Assembly: GCA_011191875.1 (NCBI GenBank)
Contig: DUFC01000012.1
Span: 1 to 34,189, forward strand
Origin: Dehalococcoidia bacterium
Lineage (GTDB): Bacteria; Chloroflexota; Dehalococcoidia; Dehalococcoidales; W498
DNA: 34,189 nt
Direction: 5' to 3'
Shown: piece after piece, positions 25,474-32,184 of the stretch
Layout of the letters: every line of letters begins with the position of its first letter
Position numbering within the stretch: the stretch's first letter is position 1
The notes under the pieces: model-generated
Told to the model about the DNA's origin: nothing
The model's database searches: none
The model's input: the letters and a program-made list of their open reading frames with translations, nothing else
Translations under genes and position numbers: made by a program

Positions 25474-26202
25474 ATGGCACTGCATTATCATATTGGCACA
25501 TCAGGCTGGCATTATGAACACTGGCGGCACCGATTTTATCCCGTGAAATTGAGTAAGACGAAGTGGCTTGAATTTTATGCCACCAATTTCTCTACAGTTG
25601 AACTCAATAACAGTTTTTACAAGCTACCTTCAGAAGCTGCTTTTACTACTTGGCGTGACTCCTCACCAGCCAACTTTACCTTTGCTGTAAAGGTTAGTCG
25701 TTTTATTACTCATATTAAGCGGCTGAAAGATACCGAGGAAGCGGTAGGGAGGTTCATCGGTAGGGCTCAAATATTGGGAGAGAAATTAGGCCCGCTTTTA
25801 TATCAGCTTCCACCTAATATGCGTCGTGATGATGAAAGGTTAGAGGCATTCGTATCCATTTTACCGCAGGAGCTGAAGCACGTGTTTGAATTTCGGCACC
25901 AATCCTGGCTTGAAGAGCCGGTTTTTAAAATATTACATAAGTATAGTATTGGGCTTTGTGTTTTTGATATGCCATCCCTTAGTTGTCCCTTGGTGGCGAC
26001 AGCTGATTTTGCCTATGTCAGGTTTCACGGCAGCACCGGACTCTATTGGAGCTGCTACTCCGATGATGAACTAGCTGATTGGGCAAAGAGACTGGCTGAT
26101 TTAGCCGCAAACCTGAAAGAAGTTTATATTTATTTTAATAATGATGCTGAAGCCTTTGCCGTGAGAAATGCCATGACACTTCGTGGTTATCTGCAAGCAT
26201 AA
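25474..26202 (+). CDS. DUF72 (YecE) family protein
   Basis: DUF72 proteins fold as TIM barrels; their biochemical role is unknown. The 242-residue protein shows the usual marks: 'IGTSGWHYEHW' at the start, 'FSTVELNNSFYKLPS' near 39-53, 'FAVKVSRFITHIKRL' near 69-83, 'GPLLYQLPPNM' near 105-115, 'EFRHQSWL' near 137-144 and 'FAYVRFHGSTGLYW' near 179-192. GAAGGAG precedes the ATG. It follows holA by 25 bases and is probably on the same transcript. Confidence 0.92.
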   Translation: MALHYHIGTSGWHYEHWRHRFYPVKLSKTKWLEFYATNFSTVELNNSFYKLPSEAAFTTWRDSSPANFTFAVKVSRFITHIKRLKDTEEAVGRFIGRAQILGEKLGPLLYQLPPNMRRDDERLEAFVSILPQELKHVFEFRHQSWLEEPVFKILHKYSIGLCVFDMPSLSCPLVATADFAYVRFHGSTGLYWSCYSDDELADWAKRLADLAANLKEVYIYFNNDAEAFAVRNAMTLRGYLQA

Positions 26203-26213
26203 TTAGTTATTCT

Positions 26214-26249
26214 TCCGCTTAATAAGGGGATGAAGGGGATAGGGCTTTA
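26214..26249. repeat. CCCCTT/AAGGGG intergenic repeat, copy 4 (degenerate)
   Basis: CTTCCGCTTAATAAGGGGAT followed by GAAGGGGATAGGGC resembles the block at 4363-4400. Only the AATAAGGGG half is well kept. The 230 bases from here to 26434 hold no gene, just this repeat and the promoter of the cassette downstream. Confidence 0.4.
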
Positions 26250-26370
26250 ACCAATTCCATTACTCTTTGTTGGACAGTATTAAAGGTAAAAGCTATAATC
26301 GCAGATAGATATGCGCTGTAAATATAATTTAGTTATGCCTTAGAACTATCATGACTCTGGGTATTAAGAC

Positions 26371-26399
26371 TTGACACGCGTGCTAAAACATTGCATATT
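26371..26399 (+). promoter_or_regulatory. near-consensus promoter of the four-gene cassette
   Basis: TTGACA (26371-26376) is a perfect -35 box; after exactly 17 bases comes CATATT (26394-26399), four of six matches to the -10 consensus. Transcription would start near 26406, leaving about 29 bases before the ATG at 26435 with GAGGAGG between them. It is the only perfect -35 box I noted in front of a gene in the window. Confidence 0.6.
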
Positions 26400-26434
26400 T
26401 AGCGTGGAACTATAAATAATGAGGAGGAATAGCG

Positions 26435-26446
26435 ATGGCTAAGTAA
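26435..26446 (+). other. three-codon open frame (Met-Ala-Lys-stop) at the head of the cassette
   Basis: GAGGAGG (26421-26427) stands 7 bases before ATG GCT AAG TAA. The frame resumes straight after the stop as 'AKPKAG' and reaches the ATG at 26465 in the same phase. Either the first cassette gene has a nonsense mutation at its fourth codon, or this is a leader mini-gene whose termination feeds reinitiation 18 bases downstream. Confidence 0.6.
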
Positions 26447-26464
26447 GCAAAACCGAAGGCAGGG

Positions 26465-27067
26465 ATGGAGGAGAACGTTACTGAGTTAGCTCACATTCTT
26501 ACCGATAACCCATTAATAGAGCAGCGGATTCGTGAAACCATCGAGCATCATTTGAAGCGGGGAATCGATGGTGAGACCTATATCAATATATTTACGAGCT
26601 TGAAAATCCTCGTGGGAACAAAAGCAAGACGCCTTATAGTGGATTCATTCCTAGCTAATTCGAGCAAATTCTTCGAGGATATAAGAGAGCAAATTGAAGG
26701 TGAGGGCATAGACAAAGTCCTTCCCTTTCTGCAATATATCACCGCGCTATACGGGGATGAACTAGAAAAGGCTTACGATTTGTTTGGCGAAAAGGCTGAT
26801 GATTGGAGAACTGCGGACATTACCGCATTCCGTGAGGGTGGGGAAAAGGAGACTTGGTTCATCGAGCTAGATCTTACAAAGAATAATGGTGAGAAGGTTT
26901 ATCTGCGAACGCTACCGTGGTCAGCCTTGGTACTTGCACAGCGCCTCCTCAGAGAAATAGATAAAGCGCCCAAAGAGATGATTGTTGAAGAACTCATTAC
27001 AACGTTCAACGAAGAAATCAAGTCTTTCCAGGAAAAGTTCTTAGGACACAGCAGCAAGGAGAATTGA
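26465..27067 (+). CDS. unknown protein, cassette gene 1
   Basis: I do not recognise this 200-residue soluble, mostly helical protein. Its first half is charged and helical ('LIEQRIRETIEHHLKRG', 'IREQIEGEGIDKVLPFL'). Residues about 115-155 look like a small beta-containing unit ('WFIELDLTKNNGEKVYLRT'). A last helix is rich in Glu and Lys. There is no signal peptide or membrane segment. The ATG at 26465 is the first after an in-frame TAA; the better-placed ribosome binding site belongs to the blocked ATG at 26435. If that stop were a sense codon the protein would begin 'MAKxAKPKAGMEEN'. It is followed after 3 bases by gene 2. AT-rich codon choices differ from the core genes. Confidence 0.7.
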   Translation: MEENVTELAHILTDNPLIEQRIRETIEHHLKRGIDGETYINIFTSLKILVGTKARRLIVDSFLANSSKFFEDIREQIEGEGIDKVLPFLQYITALYGDELEKAYDLFGEKADDWRTADITAFREGGEKETWFIELDLTKNNGEKVYLRTLPWSALVLAQRLLREIDKAPKEMIVEELITTFNEEIKSFQEKFLGHSSKEN

Positions 27068-27070
27068 GCA

Positions 27071-27505
27071 ATGGACCCCGGTATCGCAGCGTTGTTAGGT
27101 GCACTTTTGGGCGCATTTGCTGGAGGGGGATTTTCATTTCTGGCTACTTGGTATCACTTAAAAAAACAACGGGAAAAAGATATTTGGATTAGGAAAGTAT
27201 CTCGGCTTGAAGAGGCAGATATAAAGATTTTCCAACCTTTCTTGAAGTACGCATATAGATTAGATGTTAAGCATGATGTCAATGACCTCAATGGCATATT
27301 GGGGGCATTACGAGAGGGGAGAACTTGTTTTACCTATTGCACCAACGATTTAAGGCAAAAGCTTCTTGAGCTTTATTCAACTTTAGAGAAAAAGGTTACG
27401 GAAAGGGAGGGAAGGTGGGATGAGGAGTATATTGATAATATCGCTCCGAATATCAAGCATATTGAAACTTTGATTTACGATGCTTTCTCCTCAATGGAGC
27501 TATAG
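27071..27505 (+). CDS. unknown membrane-anchored protein, cassette gene 2
   Basis: This 144-residue protein has one N-terminal hydrophobic helix (about 4-28) with small residues spaced for helix packing ('GALLGAFAGGGFSFLATW'). A strongly basic stretch follows ('LKKQREKD'), so the rest should face the cytoplasm. The soluble part is helical, with no motif I recognise; two Cys lie close together in 'CFTYC'. AAGGAG lies 9 bases before the ATG. It sits 3 bases after gene 1 and 2 bases before gene 3. The arrangement of one anchor plus a helical cytoplasmic part suggests a scaffold for the cassette's other products, which is inference only. Confidence 0.7.
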   Translation: MDPGIAALLGALLGAFAGGGFSFLATWYHLKKQREKDIWIRKVSRLEEADIKIFQPFLKYAYRLDVKHDVNDLNGILGALREGRTCFTYCTNDLRQKLLELYSTLEKKVTEREGRWDEEYIDNIAPNIKHIETLIYDAFSSMEL

Positions 27506-27507
27506 AT

Positions 27508-27936
27508 ATGGAAGAGAAATCGGGCGATTTTGGTTGGAGACCCGCGATTGGAAAGCCATCACTTGAAGAGATAGGATTTGAGCGTCTTCGCGATGCAAAA
27601 AGGAGGATAGAGAGGCTTCAGGAGAAAATCTATTGTAAAGTCGAGGAATACATTGAACAACAAGTTAAGCCTCATGAAGACATCACTAGTGAAGAGATGG
27701 AAGAGCTTAAGCAGCGTTTATTTCAGACTTACAAAGATCAACGGGTAAAACCTCTCGAAGAGGAAGCCAAGGTATGTGAAGAATACCTCGAAACGGCGAT
27801 AGATAAAGACAGGAGAGTGACCAAAAAACTCGAGGAGGCGGAACGAGAGTTTAAAGATGTTTCAGAATTTGAGCTTAAAAGATCATCCGAGAGGACATTG
27901 AGAGACATTCGTAGGGAAAAGGAAGAGAAAGCATGA
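27508..27936 (+). CDS. unknown coiled-coil protein, cassette gene 3
   Basis: The 142-residue protein is very rich in Glu, Lys and Arg and from about residue 25 on is predicted by eye to be nearly all helix with heptad spacing ('FERLRDAKRRIERLQEKIY', 'EEMEELKQRLFQTYKDQ', 'VTKKLEEAEREFKD'). No enzyme motif is visible. It probably forms a rod or adaptor. GGAG stands 8 bases before the ATG. Its stop overlaps the start of gene 4 (ATGA), so the two are translationally coupled. Confidence 0.7.
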   Translation: MEEKSGDFGWRPAIGKPSLEEIGFERLRDAKRRIERLQEKIYCKVEEYIEQQVKPHEDITSEEMEELKQRLFQTYKDQRVKPLEEEAKVCEEYLETAIDKDRRVTKKLEEAEREFKDVSEFELKRSSERTLRDIRREKEEKA

Positions 27937-28418
27937 AAGATGTATCTATTGGCATAATATTTACCCCTCTTACGGCAGAAGACTGGGATTTAAAGGAAAT
28001 ATCAGCGGAAATAACAAGGAAGGGTGAATTCGAAGAGATTCATTCACCTGATAACTATTATGTATGGCTCTTATCCATTGAGGGGAGAACCGAAGTCGGA
28101 GTCTACTTCGATGGAATGGTCTATTACATCAAAAAGGTACGAGAGGAAGATGTTACTCCTACGCAAATGCTCGACATTGTAAAAGAGGGCTTTGACTTTA
28201 TACAAAACTCAACACTTGATAAAGAATACTTACGGAGGATAGGGCTAGTAATAAGAGGTAAGCAGATGAAAGGTTTCTATGCCGAGAAGGAACGAGTGAT
28301 AGAGGAATTTGGCAAAAGGCTGTTTGCAAAGCCCCTTATTGGAGAGGCAGAAATAACTGATTCTGATATCCAAATGTCCATTAGAGAGATGCCGCTTCTA
28401 AGTTTTACATCTAGCTAA
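27933..28418 (+). CDS. unknown protein, cassette gene 4
   Basis: I do not recognise this 161-residue soluble protein. The first half reads as alternating beta strands with many aromatics ('YYVWLLSIEGRTEVGVYF', 'GMVYYIKKV'). The second half is helical ('TPTQMLDIVKEGFDFIQ') with a basic patch ('LRRIGLVIRGKQMKGFY'). No catalytic motif stands out. ATG at 27933 overlaps the stop of gene 3 in ATGA, with AAAAGGAAG upstream. It is the last gene of the cassette; hpt follows after 67 bases with its own promoter. Confidence 0.7.
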   Translation: MKDVSIGIIFTPLTAEDWDLKEISAEITRKGEFEEIHSPDNYYVWLLSIEGRTEVGVYFDGMVYYIKKVREEDVTPTQMLDIVKEGFDFIQNSTLDKEYLRRIGLVIRGKQMKGFYAEKERVIEEFGKRLFAKPLIGEAEITDSDIQMSIREMPLLSFTSS

Positions 28419-28444
28419 GGATGTGCGTTGGTATCTAGCCTTTC

Positions 28445-28474
28445 TTGAACCAGGATTTGAGGGAGGACTATAAT
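28445..28474 (+). promoter_or_regulatory. promoter of the purine salvage genes
   Basis: TTGAAC (28445-28450), 18 bases, then TATAAT (28469-28474), a perfect -10 box. The predicted start of transcription is about 5 bases before the hpt ATG. A good ribosome binding site (GGGAGGA) lies upstream of the -10 box and so would not be in that transcript. Confidence 0.55.
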
Positions 28475-28485
28475 CTGAGTTAGCT

Positions 28486-29019
28486 ATGGATTCTCAACCT
28501 ATACTTCATATCCTTCTCACCAAGGAAGAGATAGAAGCCGCAGTCAAACGGCTGGCGGCTGAAATAAAAGAGAATTACCAAGGTAAGTATCCCCTTTTGA
28601 TAGGTGTTCTAAAAGGTTCTTTTATGTTTATGGCTGACCTGATTCGGCAGCTTGACTTCCCACTGGAGGTGGATTTTATCCGGTTATCTAGCTATGGTCG
28701 GGGTAAGGAGACTTCAGGGAGGATCAAAGTGGTGCAGTATCTCCACTCCCAAATTAAAGGCAGGGATGTGTTGGTCATTGAGGACATAGTGGATACTGGT
28801 ATCACTACTGGTTTTCTCTTGGATTATTTGCACAAGAAAAAGCCGGCCTCTTTGAGGCTCTGTACTCTGACTGACAAGCCTTCCCGGCGTCGTGCTCCGG
28901 TTACCATTGATTATCTGGGTTTCACCGTTCCCAATAAGTTCCTGGTGGGTTACGGGCTGGATTTGAACGAGAAGTTCCGCAATCTTCCCGATATATGCGT
29001 TTTGGAGGAGGAAAGTTGA
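28486..29019 (+). CDS. hpt: hypoxanthine phosphoribosyltransferase
   Basis: Hpt joins hypoxanthine (and often guanine) to PRPP, giving IMP or GMP. It is 177 residues, normal for the bacterial enzyme. 'LKGSFMFMADL' near 42-52 is the first loop, and 'VLVIEDIVDTGITTG' contains the PRPP motif with E99, D100, D103, T104 and G105. 'VGYGLDLNEKFRNLPDI' near the end is the purine-contacting region. The gene shares a TTGA overlap with ade, which makes its substrate hypoxanthine. No usable ribosome binding site precedes the ATG, and a stop codon lies in frame 15 bases upstream, so this start is forced. Confidence 0.95.
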   Translation: MDSQPILHILLTKEEIEAAVKRLAAEIKENYQGKYPLLIGVLKGSFMFMADLIRQLDFPLEVDFIRLSSYGRGKETSGRIKVVQYLHSQIKGRDVLVIEDIVDTGITTGFLLDYLHKKKPASLRLCTLTDKPSRRRAPVTIDYLGFTVPNKFLVGYGLDLNEKFRNLPDICVLEEES

Positions 29020-30725
29020 CACCAACGAAGCTAGCTCGCTTAATTTCGGTGGCTAAGGGGGAGCTTCCTGCCGACCTGGTTCTGACTAATGCCAGGGTGG
29101 TGAATGTGTTTACCGGTGAGATTGAGTCAGGCAATGTGGCTATTTGCGGAGACAGGATTGCCGGAATAGGGGATTATAACCAGGCTAAACAGGTGCTGGA
29201 CTTAAGAGGTAGATACCTGGCACCGGGTCTTATTAACGGACATACTCATTTAGAAAGCTCTATGCTTGATGTGGGTCAATATGCCAAGGCAGTAGTGCCG
29301 CGGGGCACTTTGGCGATGGTTACCGACCTCCATGAGATAGCAAATGTCTGTGGACTAGAAGGTATAAGGTATATGCTGGGCGGCGCTCGCCGTTTACCCC
29401 TTAAACTTTTCTTAATGGCTCCGTCTTGTGTGCCAGCTACTCCTTTGGAGACATCGGGAGCCAGCCTTGAGCCTGAAGATATCCGCCGGCTTCTCAGGTG
29501 GCAGGGATGTATTGGGCTGGGGGAGGTAATGAATTTCCCCGGTGTGCTTGGTGGTGATGTGGGTGTACTGAGTAAAATTAGCCTGGCTAAAGGGAAAGTG
29601 GTTGATGGTCATGCCCCCGGCGTTACCGGGAAGGACCTCACTGCCTATATTGCCGCTGGCATCTATTCCGACCATGAATCTGTTTATCTGGATGAGGCTA
29701 GAGAGAAATTAAGTCAAGGTATGTATGTCATGATTAGAGAGGGTTCTTCAGAGAAAAACCTTGATGCCTTATTGCCTTTGGTTACTGATAAAACCTATAA
29801 AAGATACTTTTTTGTAGTTGATGATCGTAGTTGTGTTGACCTGCTTAGGGATGGTGATATTGATGCCGTAGTGCGAAAGGCAATTAGTCGCGGTCTTGAC
29901 CCGGTGCGGGCTATCCAGATGGCTACTATCAATACCGCCGATTATTTCGGGCTGGATAAACTGGGAGCAATAGCCCCCGGCTATTTCGCCAATTTAGTTG
30001 TGATTGAAGAGCTATCTAGCCTGCAAATAGATATGGTTTTTTACCGAGGTCGCCTGGTAGTCAGGGAAGGGAAACCGCTATTCCCTTCATATCAGGGTGG
30101 AGGCAAGGGGCTGGCTAATACGGTAAATATTAAACCCTTCAATAAAGAGGCATTGAGGATTTTTCCCTCAGGGGAAACTGAGCCGGTTATTGAGATTGTC
30201 CCTGGTCAGATAATTACCAGGAAAAAAATAGAAAAGATTAAGATTTTGGATGGAGTTGTTGTGCCTGATATTGACCGGGATATTCTGAAGGCAGTTGTAG
30301 TAGAGAGGCACAAGGCTACAGGCAACATTGGTTTGGGGCTGGTCACGGGATTTGGTCTGAAGAGAGGTGCTCTGGCTTCTTCTATTGCCCATGATTCTCA
30401 TAATATCGTTGCCGTCGGGACAAATGATGACGACATATTTGCTACCGTTAAGGAAATTGAAAAACTAAACGGTGGTCTGGTGGTTGCTGCCGATGGCAAG
30501 GTATTAGCCAGCTTAGCCCTACCTATTGCTGGATTGTTATCTGATGAACCATTAGAGGTGGTGGTGAGTAAATTGGAGGAGCTGGAGCGGCTAACCGTGG
30601 ATTTAGGAACGACCCTGTCTTCACCTTTTGCTGCCCTTTCCTTTCTAGCTCTACCAGTGATTCCTGAAATCAGGCTCACTGACCTGGGGCTGGTAGATGT
30701 GAACGAATTTAAACTGATTAAATAA
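29016..30725 (+). CDS. ade: adenine deaminase
   Basis: Ade turns adenine into hypoxanthine and ammonia and feeds the neighbouring Hpt. It is an amidohydrolase-superfamily enzyme of 569 residues: 'APGLINGHTHLESSML' with metal ligands H76 and H78, 'VTDLHEIANVCG' near 102-113, 'GLGEVMNFPGV' near 169-179 with the bridging Glu, 'VDGHAPGVTG' near 200-209 and 'IYSDHES' near 220. I chose TTG at 29016 because GGAGGAGG lies 4-5 bases before it and the last two bases of the TTG are shared with the hpt stop (TTGA). The frame's first ATG (28995) would put that binding site inside the gene. AAGGAGG directly follows its stop region and serves the next gene. Confidence 0.95.
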   Translation: MTPTKLARLISVAKGELPADLVLTNARVVNVFTGEIESGNVAICGDRIAGIGDYNQAKQVLDLRGRYLAPGLINGHTHLESSMLDVGQYAKAVVPRGTLAMVTDLHEIANVCGLEGIRYMLGGARRLPLKLFLMAPSCVPATPLETSGASLEPEDIRRLLRWQGCIGLGEVMNFPGVLGGDVGVLSKISLAKGKVVDGHAPGVTGKDLTAYIAAGIYSDHESVYLDEAREKLSQGMYVMIREGSSEKNLDALLPLVTDKTYKRYFFVVDDRSCVDLLRDGDIDAVVRKAISRGLDPVRAIQMATINTADYFGLDKLGAIAPGYFANLVVIEELSSLQIDMVFYRGRLVVREGKPLFPSYQGGGKGLANTVNIKPFNKEALRIFPSGETEPVIEIVPGQIITRKKIEKIKILDGVVVPDIDRDILKAVVVERHKATGNIGLGLVTGFGLKRGALASSIAHDSHNIVAVGTNDDDIFATVKEIEKLNGGLVVAADGKVLASLALPIAGLLSDEPLEVVVSKLEELERLTVDLGTTLSSPFAALSFLALPVIPEIRLTDLGLVDVNEFKLIK

Positions 30726-30736
30726 GGAGGACGACA

Positions 30737-31414
30737 ACGTATTCTACTGCACCCCAAGCTGTCTTTGAGAACAGACAGGACGCCGGTAGACGGTTGGCCG
30801 CCGAGCTAGGTGAATATAATAACCGGTCCGTTGTAGTGCTTGCCATCCCTAACGGGGGTGTACCGGTGGCGATAGAGGTAGCTGATACGCTCAAAGCTGA
30901 CCTTGACCTGGTTATTTCTCGTAAAATTCCGGCGCCCCTTAACCCTGAAGCCGGCTTCGGTGCCATTGCCGATGATGGAACAGTTATACTCAATGAGGAA
31001 GCAGTAAAAAGAATCGGATTAAGCCGGCAACAAATAGAGTATGAAGCTAGCAAAGTAAGAGCTGATATTAAACAGCGGAGCATACTCTACCGAGGAGATC
31101 GACCCCTGGTTAGAGTGAGTGGCAGAGTGGTAATAATCATAGATGATGGACTGGCTTCAGGCTTTACCATGATGGCAGCGGTGGAATCCGTGCGCCATCG
31201 CCGACCAAAGGAAACAATGGTAGCGGTGCCTTGTGCTTCGGCACTAGCCGTGAAGCAGTTAGAAAAAGTCACTGACAAGGTAGTAACCTGCACTATGGGA
31301 TTCATGCCCAAATTCTACGTATCCGATTTCTATCGTTACTGGTATGATGTTAGCGACGATGAAGTAGTTCGGCAACTTGCAGAATGGCGCAGACGGCGCT
31401 TGTGGCGAGATTAA
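30737..31414 (+). CDS. predicted phosphoribosyltransferase (COG1926 type), apparent ACG start
   Basis: The protein resembles the COG1926 group of predicted PRPP-dependent transferases: 'IPNGGVPVAIEVADTL', 'VISRKIPAPLNPEAGFGAI', and the PRPP motif in 'VVIIIDDGLASGFTM'. Its true substrate is unknown. The start is the odd point. Sequence typical of the family's N-terminus ('VFENRQDAGRRLAAEL') is in frame before the first standard start (TTG 30794). Upstream of it AAGGAGG (30724-30730) stands 6 bases before an in-frame ACG at 30737, with no ATG, GTG or TTG between that site and 30794. Starting at 30737 gives 225 residues. So the gene uses ACG, or an ATG has mutated (or been misread), or a shortened protein is made. 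It is last in the hpt-ade unit, beginning right after the ade stop. Confidence 0.85.
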   Translation, partial: TYSTAPQAVFENRQDAGRRLAAELGEYNNRSVVVLAIPNGGVPVAIEVADTLKADLDLVISRKIPAPLNPEAGFGAIADDGTVILNEEAVKRIGLSRQQIEYEASKVRADIKQRSILYRGDRPLVRVSGRVVIIIDDGLASGFTMMAAVESVRHRRPKETMVAVPCASALAVKQLEKVTDKVVTCTMGFMPKFYVSDFYRYWYDVSDDEVVRQLAEWRRRRLWRD

Positions 31415-31487
31415 CCACCGCCAAATAGGTAACGGGTCTGGTGGATGCGGATGGGTTTGGTTAGTTGAGCAGTTATTTTAGGCAGAT

Positions 31488-31520
31488 AAAAAAGCTTCCC
31501 TGAACAGGATTGGAACCTGT
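31488..31520 (-). terminator. hairpin plus T run, possible terminator of the GyrI-like gene (tRNA T-arm-like)
   Basis: Read on the minus strand, ACAGG-TTCCAAT-CCTGT (31520-31504) forms a 5-pair stem with a 7-base loop and is followed 10 bases later by six T residues (31493-31488). It lies about 45 bases after the GyrI-like gene. The same hairpin has the size and sequence look of a tRNA T-arm, but the matching acceptor and anticodon stems are missing. Confidence 0.35.
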
Positions 31521-31564
31521 ACTGACTCCATGTTCATCACATCAGCTTGCCGGTTGCAAACAGT

Positions 31565-32086
31565 TTACCTACTTTTCTTGATTGTATACCTGATGATGGT
31601 CTTGACCACTTTAGCGTCGGGGCTGGTGAGGTATTCTTCCTCATGGGCACCAGCTATCTCGTAGCCGCTGTCTTCAATGAACCTCTGTAGGCGCTCAACA
31701 GTGGGACCTTCTTCATCATAAGCTCCAAGGTAAAGAATTTGGGCTACGGTGCCATATTCCCAGTTCTCAATCTTGACTTCAGTGCCAGCTACCTTCTGAG
31801 GTAAGGACGTGGTATCCTCAGGAATAGGCAAGCCGATAATATGTGTCCATTCATCCATAGGCACAAGATGGGCATCAGGATAGCGGGCGCGGAGTCCGCT
31901 GACCTTAAAGGTCGGCAGTCCCTTCTTCTTAAGGTCAAACTTTAGCGTGTAAACTGAGCCGTATAGGGCAGGCATGAGTTCAGGGAAGACCTTATCTGGA
32001 GTACCCTTGCCATAGACTACTGCCACCTTTTGTGGCGGCATTTCCAGGATTTGGGGTTCTGTCTTAGATGATTTTCGTGGTGTCAT
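31565..32086 (-). CDS. GyrI-like small-molecule-binding domain protein
   Basis: The 173-residue protein matches the free-standing GyrI-like domain (SHS2 fold, AraC effector-binding type): 'PPQKVAVVYGKGTPDKVF' near 17-34, 'LPTFKVSGLRARYPDAH' near 57-73, 'ENWEYGTVAQILYLGAYDEE' near 107-126 and 'YEIAGAHEEEYLTSPDA' near 143-159. Such proteins bind or act on small hydrophobic compounds; those named GyrI inhibit DNA gyrase, but most members do not. There is no DNA-binding domain. GGGGAGG precedes the ATG. It follows the MetE-like gene on the same strand after 98 bases. Confidence 0.82.
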   Translation of the reverse strand: MTPRKSSKTEPQILEMPPQKVAVVYGKGTPDKVFPELMPALYGSVYTLKFDLKKKGLPTFKVSGLRARYPDAHLVPMDEWTHIIGLPIPEDTTSLPQKVAGTEVKIENWEYGTVAQILYLGAYDEEGPTVERLQRFIEDSGYEIAGAHEEEYLTSPDAKVVKTIIRYTIKKSR

Positions 32087-32184
32087 TTGCTTACCTCCCC
32101 TTGGTGAGTTTCTGTGCCTTAACTTTCACCCGTATTGCCAAATCTTCTCTTGGTCATTGGCACCCTAATCATATCATACTTATG

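Noticed and set aside
26371-28418. Calling the four-gene cassette a defence system
   Set aside because: No nuclease, helicase, NTPase, TIR, protease or toxin motif is visible in any of the four proteins; position and AT content alone are not enough.
31488-31560. A tRNA gene on the minus strand
   Set aside because: Only a T-arm-like hairpin is present; base 57 of the loop is C rather than a purine, and no acceptor, D or anticodon stems can be paired.
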